This document shows, one piece after another, positions 39,848 through 49,270 of a DNA stretch of 56,021 bases; position 1 is the first letter of the stretch, and the number at the start of each line of letters is the position of its first letter. This stretch comes from Alphaproteobacteria bacterium (lineage in GTDB: Bacteria > Pseudomonadota > Alphaproteobacteria > Sphingomonadales > Sphingomonadaceae): assembly GCA_030430365.1 (NCBI GenBank), contig JAUIFP010000007.1, forward strand, positions 1-56,021, given 5' to 3'. The position numbers and the translations under genes are program-made. The notes beneath the pieces were generated by a model. It had not been told where the DNA came from. It did no database searches and was given only the letters and a program-made list of their open reading frames with translations.

Positions 39848-41052
39848 CCGTCTGTTGCCAGTCGGGAAAGGATCAATGCGGAGAGTTCGGCGCGCTCCTG
39901 CAAGGAGTGCACAATCAGGAACTCGTCGGGCGAATGGATCGCGCCGCCGCGAACGCCCAGCGTGTCGACCACCGGAATACCGCAGCTCGCAATATTGTTG
40001 CCGTCACAAACGCCGCCGCTGTCCTGCCATGCGATGCTCTGCCCCAGATCTGCGCCGCAGGCCTTGACCAGATCGAATAGGCGCTGCGCATTGGCGTCAA
40101 CCGGCTTGGGCGGACGAGTGACACCGCCATGCACTGAAAGGCTGACTTCCAGCTCCTCTGCGATCTCCTTCCGCAGCCGGGAGAAGTCGCGCTCGAACTT
40201 CTCTGCGTCTTCCCTCCGCCGTGGGCGAATATTGAAGCGCAGAACGGCATGGTCCGGTACGACATTGTTGGCGTTCCCGCCGTCAATGCGGGCGGGATTG
40301 ACGCTGAGATTGGCATGTTCGAGCGCCTTGAGTTCCACGGCCAGGAGAGAAACCGCGACAATCGCGTTCCTCCCATCCTGCGGATTGCGCCCTGCATGTG
40401 CCGATCGCCCCGTCACCGTCACGCTGAAATTGCCGGTGCCTCCGCGTGCGTGAACAAGAGTGCCGTCGGGCAGAGCCGAAGGCTCATAAGTCAGCGCTGC
40501 ATATTTGCCGCCAGCCAGCCTGGTGATGAGTGGGGCTGATGAGAGAGAGCCGGTCTCTTCATCGGAGTTGATCAGGACATCATAGCCAATGCTGCCTGCA
40601 CCTTCGAATGTCTCCAACGCTTTCAGAGCAGCAAGGATGACCGCGAGGCCCCCTTTCATGTCCGCAGTTCCGGGCCCGTTGAGCGTATCGTCGTCCAGCC
40701 AGCGTGTTTCCTGGAAACTGTGCTCGGGCGGGAAGACGGTATCCATATGCCCGGTCAGCAGGAAACGGCGCTCCGCATCCGGCCGGACGCGCAGGACCAA
40801 GTGATTGCCATTCTCCACTTTTACCTGCTCCCCATCGGCGGCGATGCTGGTGACGGTTTCCGGTTGCTCCAAAGCGATTTCGCCGGGCAGCACCGAAAAG
40901 GCGTCGGAAAGCGCAGTGGCCATGGAAGCAAGACCGGCAAGATTGCCTGTGCCGCTATTGATGGAGGACCAGGCGAGCGTGTTCGAAAGCATCTCTGAAG
41001 CATCGATAGCCTCAAGCATGCGCGCTTCGGGCAGGGGGAGCTGGGAAGCCAC
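39841..41052 (-). CDS. M20-family metallohydrolase of the AST operon
   Basis: A 403-residue M20 peptidase/deacylase (carboxypeptidase G2-like): first metal motif LLTGHMDTVFP, bridging Asp in GPGTADMKGG, INSDEETGS with the catalytic and metal-binding acids, and a dimerisation domain (GRSAHAGRNPQDGRNAI). Starts at GTG. It lies directly downstream of astA, in the place where a desuccinylase might be expected. The standard AstE belongs to a different metallopeptidase family (M14-like), so M20 could be a non-homologous replacement that removes succinate from succinylglutamate, or could act on another N-acyl amino acid (inference). Confidence 0.85.
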   Translation of the reverse strand: MASQLPLPEARMLEAIDASEMLSNTLAWSSINSGTGNLAGLASMATALSDAFSVLPGEIALEQPETVTSIAADGEQVKVENGNHLVLRVRPDAERRFLLTGHMDTVFPPEHSFQETRWLDDDTLNGPGTADMKGGLAVILAALKALETFEGAGSIGYDVLINSDEETGSLSSAPLITRLAGGKYAALTYEPSALPDGTLVHARGGTGNFSVTVTGRSAHAGRNPQDGRNAIVAVSLLAVELKALEHANLSVNPARIDGGNANNVVPDHAVLRFNIRPRRREDAEKFERDFSRLRKEIAEELEVSLSVHGGVTRPPKPVDANAQRLFDLVKACGADLGQSIAWQDSGGVCDGNNIASCGIPVVDTLGVRGGAIHSPDEFLIVHSLQERAELSALILSRLATDGW

Positions 41053-41097
41053 GATCAGACTACCATCGGTATTGGCATCGGAAGCGGGCAGGGCAAT

Positions 41098-42051
41098 CTA
41101 TGCAAGCCATGCACGGAACGCCTTCTGCTGGCCTGCCGCGGCGATGGGTTGGTCGCCATCGGAAATGACCGCTCCGGCTTCTCCCTCCAGTGGCTGGCAA
41201 TTTTGGATCGTGCGGATCGCATCGGTCCGGGCATGCACGGTCGGCCCGCCGTCGAAGATGTCGCAATACCCGTCCTGAATGAAACCTTCCGCTTCCAGCA
41301 TGTGCAATGCCGGCTCCGATCCGCGATGGGGGCGGCCGATGGCTTCGCGCGCGGCCTTGGGAAGCATGGAGCAATAGATCGGATAACGGGGCATGAGGTC
41401 GGCAATGAACTGATTGCCATAGAGCGCATTGTGAACGTCGGCCTCCTGAAAGCCGCTGCCGAAAAACGGGCCCGGCACGGCATCCCAGAAGGGGCTGGCG
41501 CCGTTTTCGATCCAACCCCGAAGATCGGCAATGACGGTGTCGGCAAAGCGTTCCCGGTGCAGGGCGATGAAGAGATAACGGCTACGGGCCAGCAGCTTGC
41601 CCAAGCCGCCCTTGCGCCGCTGGGGGTTGAGGATGAGTCCGCCGACTTCGGTGGCGCCATCGAAATCGTTCACCAGGTGCAGCACGTGGGTGGAAAAGAT
41701 CCGGTCGAGGTCCCGCGAGACATGCGTGACGCGGCTGACCTTGTAGCTGTAGAACGGCCACTTGGCGCCAAGCCGCGAAAAGATGCTCGCCGCGCCGATA
41801 ACCTGACCGTCCACATCTTCGAGCACCAGCAGGTAGAATTCGTCGACCGGCTGCAAGATATCGGCTTCGAAAGACCGATCGCTCCAGGCGATCCGGTCTT
41901 CCAGTGCGCCGCGATCGGCGGGCAGGTTGGTCATCACACCATCGGCCATGCCGGCAAGCGCGTGAAGGGCTTCCAGATCGTCCATGCAGGCCGGACGAAC
42001 GAATGGCTGCTCTCCGATCGGGGGCGCTGGAGATTGTTGCTGCTCATTCAC
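41098..42051 (-). CDS. astA: Arginine N-succinyltransferase
   Basis: A 317-residue protein matching AstA: FVRPACMDDLEALHALAG, EFYLLVLEDVDGQVIGAASI, FYSYKVSRVTHVSRDL, GATEVGGLILNPQRRKGGLGKLLARSRYLFIALHRERFADTVIADLRGW and YPIYCSMLPKAAREAIG. It transfers succinate from succinyl-CoA to arginine, the first step of the AST catabolic route. The start is GTG, with no better in-frame ATG. It lies 70 bp after astB and 45 bp before the M20 gene on the same strand. Confidence 0.93.
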   Translation of the reverse strand: MNEQQQSPAPPIGEQPFVRPACMDDLEALHALAGMADGVMTNLPADRGALEDRIAWSDRSFEADILQPVDEFYLLVLEDVDGQVIGAASIFSRLGAKWPFYSYKVSRVTHVSRDLDRIFSTHVLHLVNDFDGATEVGGLILNPQRRKGGLGKLLARSRYLFIALHRERFADTVIADLRGWIENGASPFWDAVPGPFFGSGFQEADVHNALYGNQFIADLMPRYPIYCSMLPKAAREAIGRPHRGSEPALHMLEAEGFIQDGYCDIFDGGPTVHARTDAIRTIQNCQPLEGEAGAVISDGDQPIAAAGQQKAFRAWLA

Positions 42052-42121
42052 GATCCGTCTCCGCCATTATCGCTATCATCGCGCAAATCGGCCAATGGGG
42101 AAAGCGGCTGGCGGCATTTCC

Positions 42122-43435
42122 TCACAGCAGCTCCTCAGGATAAAAGCCAATATATTCCAACAGCTTAACCCGCGCTTCGACCGCCGAGTTCCACAGCTCT
42201 GCCTGATAGAGGTCGGCCGGTTCGATCCGTTCGGGCCAATAGCGCGAGACGATCTCCCCGATCCCGTCGCATTTCCGCTCGTCGAGCAGGAAACGCGGGT
42301 CGATCGCGGCAAAGGCCGCCTCGTCCACCGGCACGCGCAGCCGCAGGCAGCCGGGGCCACCGCCATTCTGCATGGATTCGCGGACTTCCACGAAATCCAG
42401 GCGGGTAATCGGGCCATTATCCGCGGCCAGTTCCTTCAGCCAGGCGAGCACATTGGGCACCTCGCGCGCTTCGGCAGGAAGCACCAGCGCCATCCCGCCT
42501 TCGGGCAATGTCACAAGCTGCGAATTGAACATGTAGGACTGGATCGCCTCGGCCAGGCTAACCCGGCTGGCGGGCACTTCGATGATCTGCGCCTCCGGCA
42601 CGTGCCGGCGGATCCTGTCATAGACTTCCGCGCTGTTTTGAAAGGCCTGCTCATGCGTGAACAGGACGTTCTCGTTGGCGACGGCGACGACATCGTTGTG
42701 AAAGGCGCCCGAGGCGATGGCGGCATTGTCCTGCCGGATTAGCAGATAGTCTTCCGGGGCGATCCCGTGCCGGTGGGCGACCAGCAGGCTGGCCGCGCGG
42801 TGCTGGCGCGCGGGAAAGCCGCCGGCGGGCTGCGCGCCATAGACGAACAGCTCCATACCCTTGGCCGCATGACTGGCGCATAGGCGCATGGCATTGGCCG
42901 CGCCTTCATCTCCCAGTCCGGCGGGCAGCGGGGCATGCAGCTGGAAATAGCGCGGATCGGCGAAGGCCAGCGAGAGCTGGCGCATGGTCTGCGGCGGCTC
43001 CATGCTGCGGTGGAGCATGGTGGAAAGGTTGGCCACGGTGATGTGGCAGCGCCCGTCCGCCGTGTCCGGGGCAGGGGAGACAGTGCCGGCATTGGCGGTC
43101 CACATGGGCGAGGCGGAAAGCGCGCAGCGCAGGAGTTCGGGCACGGTTTCGCTTGCGGCGCGGCAAACGTCCTCGTCGCTTCCCGTAAAGCCGAGCGAGC
43201 GCAGCCAGCCGACATTGGGGCGTACATGCGGCAGGAACAGCCCCTGCTTGAGGCCGAGCGAGAGCATGTGGCGCATCTTGGATAGCCCCTGCAAGGCGGC
43301 CTTGCGCGGGTGGGAAGTGGCGTCCTTGTTTCCGGTGGAGGCGATATTGCCGGGCGAGAGCCCTGCATAATTGTGGGTCGGCCCGATCAGGCCGTCGAAA
43401 TTCACTTCAAGGAACGGGGCGGGGGCGTCGCTCAC
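42122..43435 (-). CDS. astB: N-succinylarginine dihydrolase
   Basis: A 437-residue protein matching AstB from start (EVNFDGLIGPTHNYAGLSPGNIAS) to end. Landmarks include FLPHVRPNVGWLRSLGF, MWTANAGTVSPAPDTADGRCH, GAFHNDVVAVANENVLFTHE with the active-site His, and GGGPGCLRLRVPV with the nucleophilic Cys. It converts succinylarginine to succinylornithine, releasing CO2 and ammonia. The GTG start overlaps the astD stop (GTGA), so translation is coupled. Confidence 0.95.
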   Translation of the reverse strand: MSDAPAPFLEVNFDGLIGPTHNYAGLSPGNIASTGNKDATSHPRKAALQGLSKMRHMLSLGLKQGLFLPHVRPNVGWLRSLGFTGSDEDVCRAASETVPELLRCALSASPMWTANAGTVSPAPDTADGRCHITVANLSTMLHRSMEPPQTMRQLSLAFADPRYFQLHAPLPAGLGDEGAANAMRLCASHAAKGMELFVYGAQPAGGFPARQHRAASLLVAHRHGIAPEDYLLIRQDNAAIASGAFHNDVVAVANENVLFTHEQAFQNSAEVYDRIRRHVPEAQIIEVPASRVSLAEAIQSYMFNSQLVTLPEGGMALVLPAEAREVPNVLAWLKELAADNGPITRLDFVEVRESMQNGGGPGCLRLRVPVDEAAFAAIDPRFLLDERKCDGIGEIVSRYWPERIEPADLYQAELWNSAVEARVKLLEYIGFYPEELL

Positions 43436-44868
43436 TGTGCGTCCTTCTGCGTGGCGGGCAGGAAGCCGTCATTCTCCAGCGGCCAATGGGCCAGGTCTTC
43501 CGCTTCCAGGCTGGCGACCGGATAGGCGCAATAATCGGCGGCGTAATAGGCGCTGGGCCGGTGATTGCCCGAAATGCCGAGCCCGCCGAAAGGCATCGCC
43601 CCGCTGGCGCCGGTGGTCGGGCGGTTGCGGTTGATGACGCCTGCGCGAATGTCCCCCACGAACTGCTCCCACCGGTCCTCGCTATCGGACAGCAGGCTTG
43701 CCGACAGGCCATAGGCGGTCGCATTGGCCGCAGCGATCGCACTGCCGAAATCGGGCACGCGCGTGATCTGCAGGATCGGCGCGAATATCTCTTCATCCGG
43801 CACATCCTTGCCGGTTACGTCATAGATCGCCGGGCTCAGGAAAGCGTCGGAGCGATCGGGCAATTTGGCAAGCGGGCGGATCTCCTTCGCGCCTGCATCG
43901 GCCAACCGCGCGGCTGCGTGGCGCGCGGCCTCCGCCGCCTGAGAAGAGACGAGCGGGCCGATGGCAGGCCCTGGCTGGTCGTCCCATTGGCCGATCGTGA
44001 CCTTGTCCGCCGCCGCGACCAGCGCTTCCACGATGCGTTCGCCCTCCGGTCCTTCGGGCACGATCAGCCGCCGCGCGCAGCTGCATCTCTGCCCGGTGGT
44101 GATGAAGGCCGATTGGGCGATAATCGCGGCCATGCGCTGCGCGTCGCCGTCCCAGGCGACGATCGGATTGTTGCCGCCGAGTTCCAGCGCCAGGATCACG
44201 CCCGGCCGCTCCAGGAAAGTCCGGCGCAGCCAGGTTCCCGCCGCGACGGAACCTGTGAACAGCACCCCGTCCAGATCCTGCGCTGCCAGCAGCGCGCCTG
44301 TATCGCGGCCGCCCTGAACCACGGAGAGCACGCCTTCGGGCAGGCCCGCTTCCTGCCACAGCCGGCCCATGACTTCGCCGGTTAGCGGTGTCTGCTCGGA
44401 AGGTTTGAAGATCACCGTATTGCCGGCCAGCAGGGCAGGGACGATGTGGCCATTGGGCAGGTGACCCGGAAAATTGTAAGGGCCCAGCACGGCCATCACG
44501 CCATGCGGGCGGTGGCGCAGCTGCGCATTGCCGAAGGGCATATCCTGGCTACGCTGCCCGGCGCGTTCCGCCTGCGCCGTGATCGAAATCTCGACCTTGG
44601 CAATCATCGATTGCACTTCCTGGCGCGCTTCCCAGCCGGGCTTGCCGGTTTCCTGTGCAATCGCACGGAAAAGCTCCGCAGAGTTCTCTTTCAGCCTTTC
44701 CGCGAAGGCCCTGGCCGTTTCAATCCGCCGGTCGAGAGGCACCTTGCGCCATTGCGCAAAGGCGCCCCTGGCCGCGCCAGCGGCAGCGGCGATTTCATTC
44801 TCACCGGCTTCCGGGCCTTCCCAGAGTAGCTGACCCGTTGCCGGACAATGCGATTTCAAGCTCTGCAT
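43432..44868 (-). CDS. astD: N-succinylglutamate 5-semialdehyde dehydrogenase
   Basis: A 478-residue aldehyde dehydrogenase of the AstD subgroup: GPYNFPGHLPNGHIVPALLAGNTVIFKPSEQTP, catalytic Glu229 (LELGGNNP) and Cys262 (TTGQRCSCARRL). It oxidises succinylglutamate semialdehyde to succinylglutamate with NAD. It is the first gene of the operon here. The aminotransferase astC that should make its substrate is not in the window; a general ornithine/acetylornithine aminotransferase may serve. The 160-bp upstream gap holds its promoter and the terminator of the neighbouring receptor gene. Confidence 0.94.
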   Translation of the reverse strand: MQSLKSHCPATGQLLWEGPEAGENEIAAAAGAARGAFAQWRKVPLDRRIETARAFAERLKENSAELFRAIAQETGKPGWEARQEVQSMIAKVEISITAQAERAGQRSQDMPFGNAQLRHRPHGVMAVLGPYNFPGHLPNGHIVPALLAGNTVIFKPSEQTPLTGEVMGRLWQEAGLPEGVLSVVQGGRDTGALLAAQDLDGVLFTGSVAAGTWLRRTFLERPGVILALELGGNNPIVAWDGDAQRMAAIIAQSAFITTGQRCSCARRLIVPEGPEGERIVEALVAAADKVTIGQWDDQPGPAIGPLVSSQAAEAARHAAARLADAGAKEIRPLAKLPDRSDAFLSPAIYDVTGKDVPDEEIFAPILQITRVPDFGSAIAAANATAYGLSASLLSDSEDRWEQFVGDIRAGVINRNRPTTGASGAMPFGGLGISGNHRPSAYYAADYCAYPVASLEAEDLAHWPLENDGFLPATQKDAQ

Positions 44869-44985
44869 TGCGGCATTCCTCGAACAAGCCGGATCGCAAA
44901 AGCCATGCGAGCCCGGCCATCGTCAGGATAGAACAGACGGGGCCGAATGACGAACCGTTCCGGGCGGACCGGACGATTCATGAGG

Positions 44986-45017
44986 GCAGGCGACTGCGAT
45001 AATCCGCAGCCGCCTGC
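44986..45017 (-). terminator. Hairpin after the fourth TonB receptor
   Basis: GCAGGCG-A-CTGCG (44986-44998) pairs with CGCAG-C-CGCCTGC (45005-45017) with one mismatch and a six-base loop, giving a 12-bp stem. It starts 11 bases after the receptor stop in its direction of transcription. No long T-run follows, so strength is uncertain. Confidence 0.6.
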
Positions 45018-45028
45018 CTCCTGATCGG

Positions 45029-47461
45029 TCAGAACCGCATGGAGGAACGCAGGCCGATCACCCTGGGCGCGATCGGATAGGTGCCGAAGCTGCGCACATA
45101 AACCGGGCCGCCATCTTCATTATATACGACCTGAGCGAAGCCCGGCGACGAGTCCGAGGCGACTTCGGCATATTTGTTGAAGATGTTGTCGACATAGAGC
45201 TGCGTCCTGAACGTCTTGTGTTCGAAGGTGATCGCCGCGCCATGCACGCTGAAACCGTCCAGCTCTATGCCCGCTCTTCCGCCTGTCCGTGTCAAAACGT
45301 CGCTTTGCGCGGACATCTTGTAGGAAAAGCCGATCGCGGAATCCGGGCCGATATAATGCTTATAGTCGGCAAACAGATTGCCCATATGCTCCGGGCTGCC
45401 CGGCAATCTGTCACCGGCCATGCCGTCCTGATAAAGGCTCGGGAATCCGGGGCCCTGCGTGTAACGGATCAGATTGGGTGTCAGGGCAGTCAGCGTCGCA
45501 TCGGTATATGCGTAATTGCCCCCGATGCTCAGCTCCGGCGTGATCTTCCAGGCCATCGAAAGTTCGAAGCCCTTGGTTTCCGCGCCGCCACCATTGATCG
45601 TGATCGGCAGGTTGCCCGCCTGCGTGGCCGAAGTCAGCTGCGGATCGGTCCAGTCGATAAAATAGGCCGCGCCGTTCAGCGTCAGCTTGCGATTGAGCCA
45701 CTGCGTCTTGAAGCCGATTTCGTAATTGGTCGTTTCGTCCGGCCCATACTGGAATTCGTTGGGCAGGGCGCAGAGCGTCTGAGTGTCCGGATCGTTAGGA
45801 TCGAAATCGGGCGGACAGGCGGCAATGCCGTTGCTGTTGCCGATCCGGAAACCCTTGCTGACCGTGGCGTAGAGCAGGGCGTCGGGCGTCACTTCGTATG
45901 AGGTGTTCACCTTCCACAGGAAGCCATTGTCGGTCTGCCCGCCTTCTTCATAGTCCAGCACGATCTCGCCCGGCGTCCGGCCGCCAAAGGCGACTTCGAA
46001 CAGCGGAACGTCGAAGGCGGAGCGGGTGACGAAATCGTAATCGTAATAACGCCCGCCAACGGTGACCTGCCATTCGGGCGTTATCTCGTAACTGAGCTCG
46101 CCATAGGCGGCCATTTCTTCCAGAGTTTCGAAGCTGGATTCGATATATTCCAGGTTCTCCGGATAATCCGTGCCGTAATAGACATCCAGGAACGGCGTGA
46201 ATTCACGCGATTCACTTTCTGAGTCATTGTGGTTGTAGAACGCGCCGACGATCCAGCTGAAAGGTCCGCTGCCCGTGCTGACCAGGCGCAGTTCCTGGGT
46301 CCAGGTTTCCTCGCTGCCCACTTCCTGCGTGCGCGAGGTAAAGGTCGGGAACAGTTCGTAGCTATATTCCAGAGTGATCAGCAGGTCGGTCTGGTCGCGA
46401 TTGCCGTTGTCTTCGAACTTGGAATAGCCGGTGGCCGAAGTCAGTTCCGCAAAGCCGAGATCCAGCACGGCCTCGAGCGCGACAAGCTGGTTCTTGCGGC
46501 TGTTGGGCTCCGTCACGCGCTGAAGGTTTTCGTATTTCCCAACCTCGATCGGCAGTTCCACGAAATCGCCATTGCTGTCGAGCAGGGGCATTTCCGAAAG
46601 GCGCTTATGTGATAGCGATCGGCCGCCCGTGGTCTGATCCTGGAAGTAATAGGTCAGGTTGATGTCGGCTTCGGGGACCGGCTGCCAGCGCAAGGCGGCG
46701 CGGGCCGAATAGGTTTCCACCCAGTTCACGTCTTCAGTCGGGGTGAAGTTGCTGGGGTCGCTGAAATCGTTGGGATTGACCTGGCCGATACTGCTGACGA
46801 CGTAAGGCGAGTCAATGAAGCCCTGATCGTTGAGGTAGTCGAACGATCCGCGGAAGGCGAGGGTTGGGGCAAGCGGGATGTTGATGGTCGCGCCCGTATC
46901 GGTGCTGATCCCGTCACCATCCTTATACGTGTACAGATCGGCCCGGACTTCGCTGCTGAGCTCGTCGAATTGCGGGCGATTGGGGATGTAGCGGATCGCG
47001 CCGCCAAGAGTGCCTGCACCATAGAGCGTGCCCTGCGGCCCGATCAGGAACTCCACGCGTTCCATGTCATTGGCGCGCAGATCGACGTAAAGCGGGATTT
47101 CGCCGAGATAGACGGCCACGGTACCGCCGCCGGTATTGTCGCCGTCATAGGCGGCCACGGGGTCGGCATTCAGGCCGCGAAAGACGATCGAGTTCGCCTG
47201 GCGAGCGCCAGCATCGACAATATAGACGCCCGGGACGGTGCGGGCGATTTCGGAAAGATCCTGTGTGCGCAGATCGTCAAGCTGTTGCCCGCTCACGGCG
47301 GCGATGTTGATCGGAACGTCCTGAACGGTTTCTGCCCGCCTTGTGGCGGTCACGACGATCACGTCTTCGATGGATTCGCTTGTGTCTTGTGCAAAGGCCG
47401 GCAGTGGGGTCATGACGGTGCCGGCAATCAGGGAAATACGCAGTAATCTTGAGGAACGCAT
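45029..47461 (-). CDS. TonB-dependent receptor (fourth)
   Basis: An 810-residue receptor. The signal peptide ends PLPAFAQ (about residue 25), then a TonB-box-like DVIVVTATRR and a plug with QDVPINIAAVSGQQLDDLRTQDLSEIARTVPGVYI, IVFRGLN and MERVEFLIGPQGTLYGAGTLGGAIRYIPNRP. The barrel ends VIGLRSSMRF. The ATG at 47461 follows AAGAGGTG and begins MRSSRLLRISLIAG; an upstream in-frame start at 47563 has no signal-peptide logic. It is divergent from a TPR-sulfotransferase gene and sits behind the arginine operon. Its substrate is unknown. Confidence 0.88.
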   Translation of the reverse strand: MRSSRLLRISLIAGTVMTPLPAFAQDTSESIEDVIVVTATRRAETVQDVPINIAAVSGQQLDDLRTQDLSEIARTVPGVYIVDAGARQANSIVFRGLNADPVAAYDGDNTGGGTVAVYLGEIPLYVDLRANDMERVEFLIGPQGTLYGAGTLGGAIRYIPNRPQFDELSSEVRADLYTYKDGDGISTDTGATINIPLAPTLAFRGSFDYLNDQGFIDSPYVVSSIGQVNPNDFSDPSNFTPTEDVNWVETYSARAALRWQPVPEADINLTYYFQDQTTGGRSLSHKRLSEMPLLDSNGDFVELPIEVGKYENLQRVTEPNSRKNQLVALEAVLDLGFAELTSATGYSKFEDNGNRDQTDLLITLEYSYELFPTFTSRTQEVGSEETWTQELRLVSTGSGPFSWIVGAFYNHNDSESESREFTPFLDVYYGTDYPENLEYIESSFETLEEMAAYGELSYEITPEWQVTVGGRYYDYDFVTRSAFDVPLFEVAFGGRTPGEIVLDYEEGGQTDNGFLWKVNTSYEVTPDALLYATVSKGFRIGNSNGIAACPPDFDPNDPDTQTLCALPNEFQYGPDETTNYEIGFKTQWLNRKLTLNGAAYFIDWTDPQLTSATQAGNLPITINGGGAETKGFELSMAWKITPELSIGGNYAYTDATLTALTPNLIRYTQGPGFPSLYQDGMAGDRLPGSPEHMGNLFADYKHYIGPDSAIGFSYKMSAQSDVLTRTGGRAGIELDGFSVHGAAITFEHKTFRTQLYVDNIFNKYAEVASDSSPGFAQVVYNEDGGPVYVRSFGTYPIAPRVIGLRSSMRF

Positions 47462-47556
47462 GGGGTTCACCTCTTGGGTTGATCGTTTATCGTACCCCCT
47501 CCCCTTTTTTGATGCGGTGCAGCATGGCAGATAGGTTGCTGTTGAGAACCCATTAG

Positions 47557-49137
47557 GTGGCAAAGTTGGTCAGATTGAGATCGAATGTAGCAATTGTGCA
47601 ACTTTTCGATGGGCGCCATGCGGAAGCCTTCGCCGCGGCTCAGGCAAGCTTGCGCACCGCGGAAGAGCCGGATGTCCGCATGGTTCTGGTACTTGCAGCC
47701 ATTGCCGTGGAGCACGGAAATGCGGCGAAAGGGCGCGAACTGGTCGATCTGGCAGGGCAGATCGGCGGCAGCGAAGGCTGGCGGCATGTGCTGGAAGGGC
47801 GCCTGGCCTTGCTGGCCAGCGATACGGCGCTGGCGCGGCAGGCGGCTCGCCAGGCGGCGGAAGCGGGCGTGGACTATCCGGAAGTGGCCGGGCAGCTCGG
47901 CGTGCTCTTTTCGCGCACCGGCTTGCATGCCGAGGCGGTGCCCTTCTTCGAAGAGGCCGCGCGGGCCCGTCCGGGCGATCCGCAGATCGCTTATAATCTG
48001 GCGATTGCGCTGCAATTCGCAGGGGATCTGGACCGGGCGCGTTCTTCTTTCGAAGCGCTGGTAAAGCTGCAGGGCGATCATGCGCAGGCCTGGCTGGCCC
48101 TCGTCCAGCTGGACAAGCAGGCGGACGACAGCCGTCTGCCGGCGCTGCAGCGCCATTTCGAGGCGGCGCGCGATGCGGAAACGCGCCTGGTCTTCGGCCA
48201 TGCGATTGCCAAGACGCTGGAGGATCTTGGCCGGTGGGACGAATCGCTCGCCTGGCTGGAGAAGGCGAAGGCTGGCAAGGCGGCGGAAATCGACCATTCG
48301 CAAGCGGATACCGATGCGCTGTTCGCCGCGGCGGCGGCCACGGCGGCGGCCGATCTGCCGCAGGAGGGCGGGGACCCTGCGCCGATCTTCATCACCGGCC
48401 TTCCGCGCAGCGGCACGACATTGGTGGAACGGATCATCTCCGCGCATCCGGCAGTGAAGTCGGCGGGCGAATTGTCGGACTTTGCGGTGCTCTTGAAGCG
48501 CAAGACCGGCACCAGCGGCCCCTTCGTGCTCGATCCCGCCACGCTGGAGGCGGGGATGGGCGCGGATCTCGGCGGGCTGGAGCACGACTATATCGCGCGG
48601 GTGCGGTCGATCGTGGGGGATTGCGATCGGTTCATCGACAAGATGCCGTTCAACTTCTTCTTCGTCCCGCTGATCCTGAAGGCGCTTCCCGGTGCCAGGG
48701 TCATCTGCCTGCGCCGCTCCCCCTACGACACGCTGTTCAGCAATTTCCGCCAGCTCTTCGCGACCGGCTTTACCTATTACTCCTATGCCTATGATTTTGC
48801 GGACACTGCCCATTTCGTGGCCGGGTTCGAGCGGCTGGCCGATCTTTATGCAGAGGCGCTGCCGCCGGCGCGCTACCGCGACCAGCATTATGAGGATGTG
48901 GTCGAGGATCTGGAGCGCGAAGCGCGCGGCCTGATCGACTTCATTGGCCTTGAATGGGACGATGCCTGCCTGAACTTCCACGAGAACGCCGCCCCCGTGG
49001 CGACGGCCAGTTCGGTGCAGGTGCGCCAGCCGATCTATTCGAGCTCGGTCGGGAAATGGCGGCGCTATGGCGAATGTGCGCAGCGTGCCAGCGAATTGCT
49101 GAAGCGGTTTGGCGTAGACCAGCCAGCTGGCAGATAA
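47557..49137 (+). CDS. TPR-repeat sulfotransferase family protein, second copy
   Basis: A 526-residue protein. Residues 1-265 are helical TPR-like repeats (GQLGVLFSRTGLHAEAVPFFEEAARARPGDPQIAYNLAIALQFAGDLDRARSSFEALVKL). Residues 275-515 are a sulfotransferase domain with the phosphosulfate loop IFITGLPRSGTTLVE (277-291) and VQVRQPIYSSSVGKWRRY near the end, the same signature as the copy at 18664. The GTG start immediately follows an in-frame TAG, so it cannot begin earlier. It is 95 bp from the divergent TonB receptor start. No signal peptide. The acceptor is unknown. Confidence 0.87.
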   Translation: MAKLVRLRSNVAIVQLFDGRHAEAFAAAQASLRTAEEPDVRMVLVLAAIAVEHGNAAKGRELVDLAGQIGGSEGWRHVLEGRLALLASDTALARQAARQAAEAGVDYPEVAGQLGVLFSRTGLHAEAVPFFEEAARARPGDPQIAYNLAIALQFAGDLDRARSSFEALVKLQGDHAQAWLALVQLDKQADDSRLPALQRHFEAARDAETRLVFGHAIAKTLEDLGRWDESLAWLEKAKAGKAAEIDHSQADTDALFAAAAATAAADLPQEGGDPAPIFITGLPRSGTTLVERIISAHPAVKSAGELSDFAVLLKRKTGTSGPFVLDPATLEAGMGADLGGLEHDYIARVRSIVGDCDRFIDKMPFNFFFVPLILKALPGARVICLRRSPYDTLFSNFRQLFATGFTYYSYAYDFADTAHFVAGFERLADLYAEALPPARYRDQHYEDVVEDLEREARGLIDFIGLEWDDACLNFHENAAPVATASSVQVRQPIYSSSVGKWRRYGECAQRASELLKRFGVDQPAGR

Positions 49138-49270
49138 TCGGCGCCACCTGCTGCGTCAGCCGTACCGGTAAAGCTATAGGGCAATCCAGCACTTCTTCGG
49201 ACCTTTCGATGCCTTGCCGCGTATTGGTTTTAGAGACCATCGAGACATCGCGGACCGGAGAAGCACGAAT

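Noticed and set aside
47467-48981. 504-codon minus-strand frame opposite the second TPR-sulfotransferase
   Set aside because: The plus frame contains the PAPS-binding loop and TPR repeats; the minus frame has no domain and covers the TonB receptor promoter.
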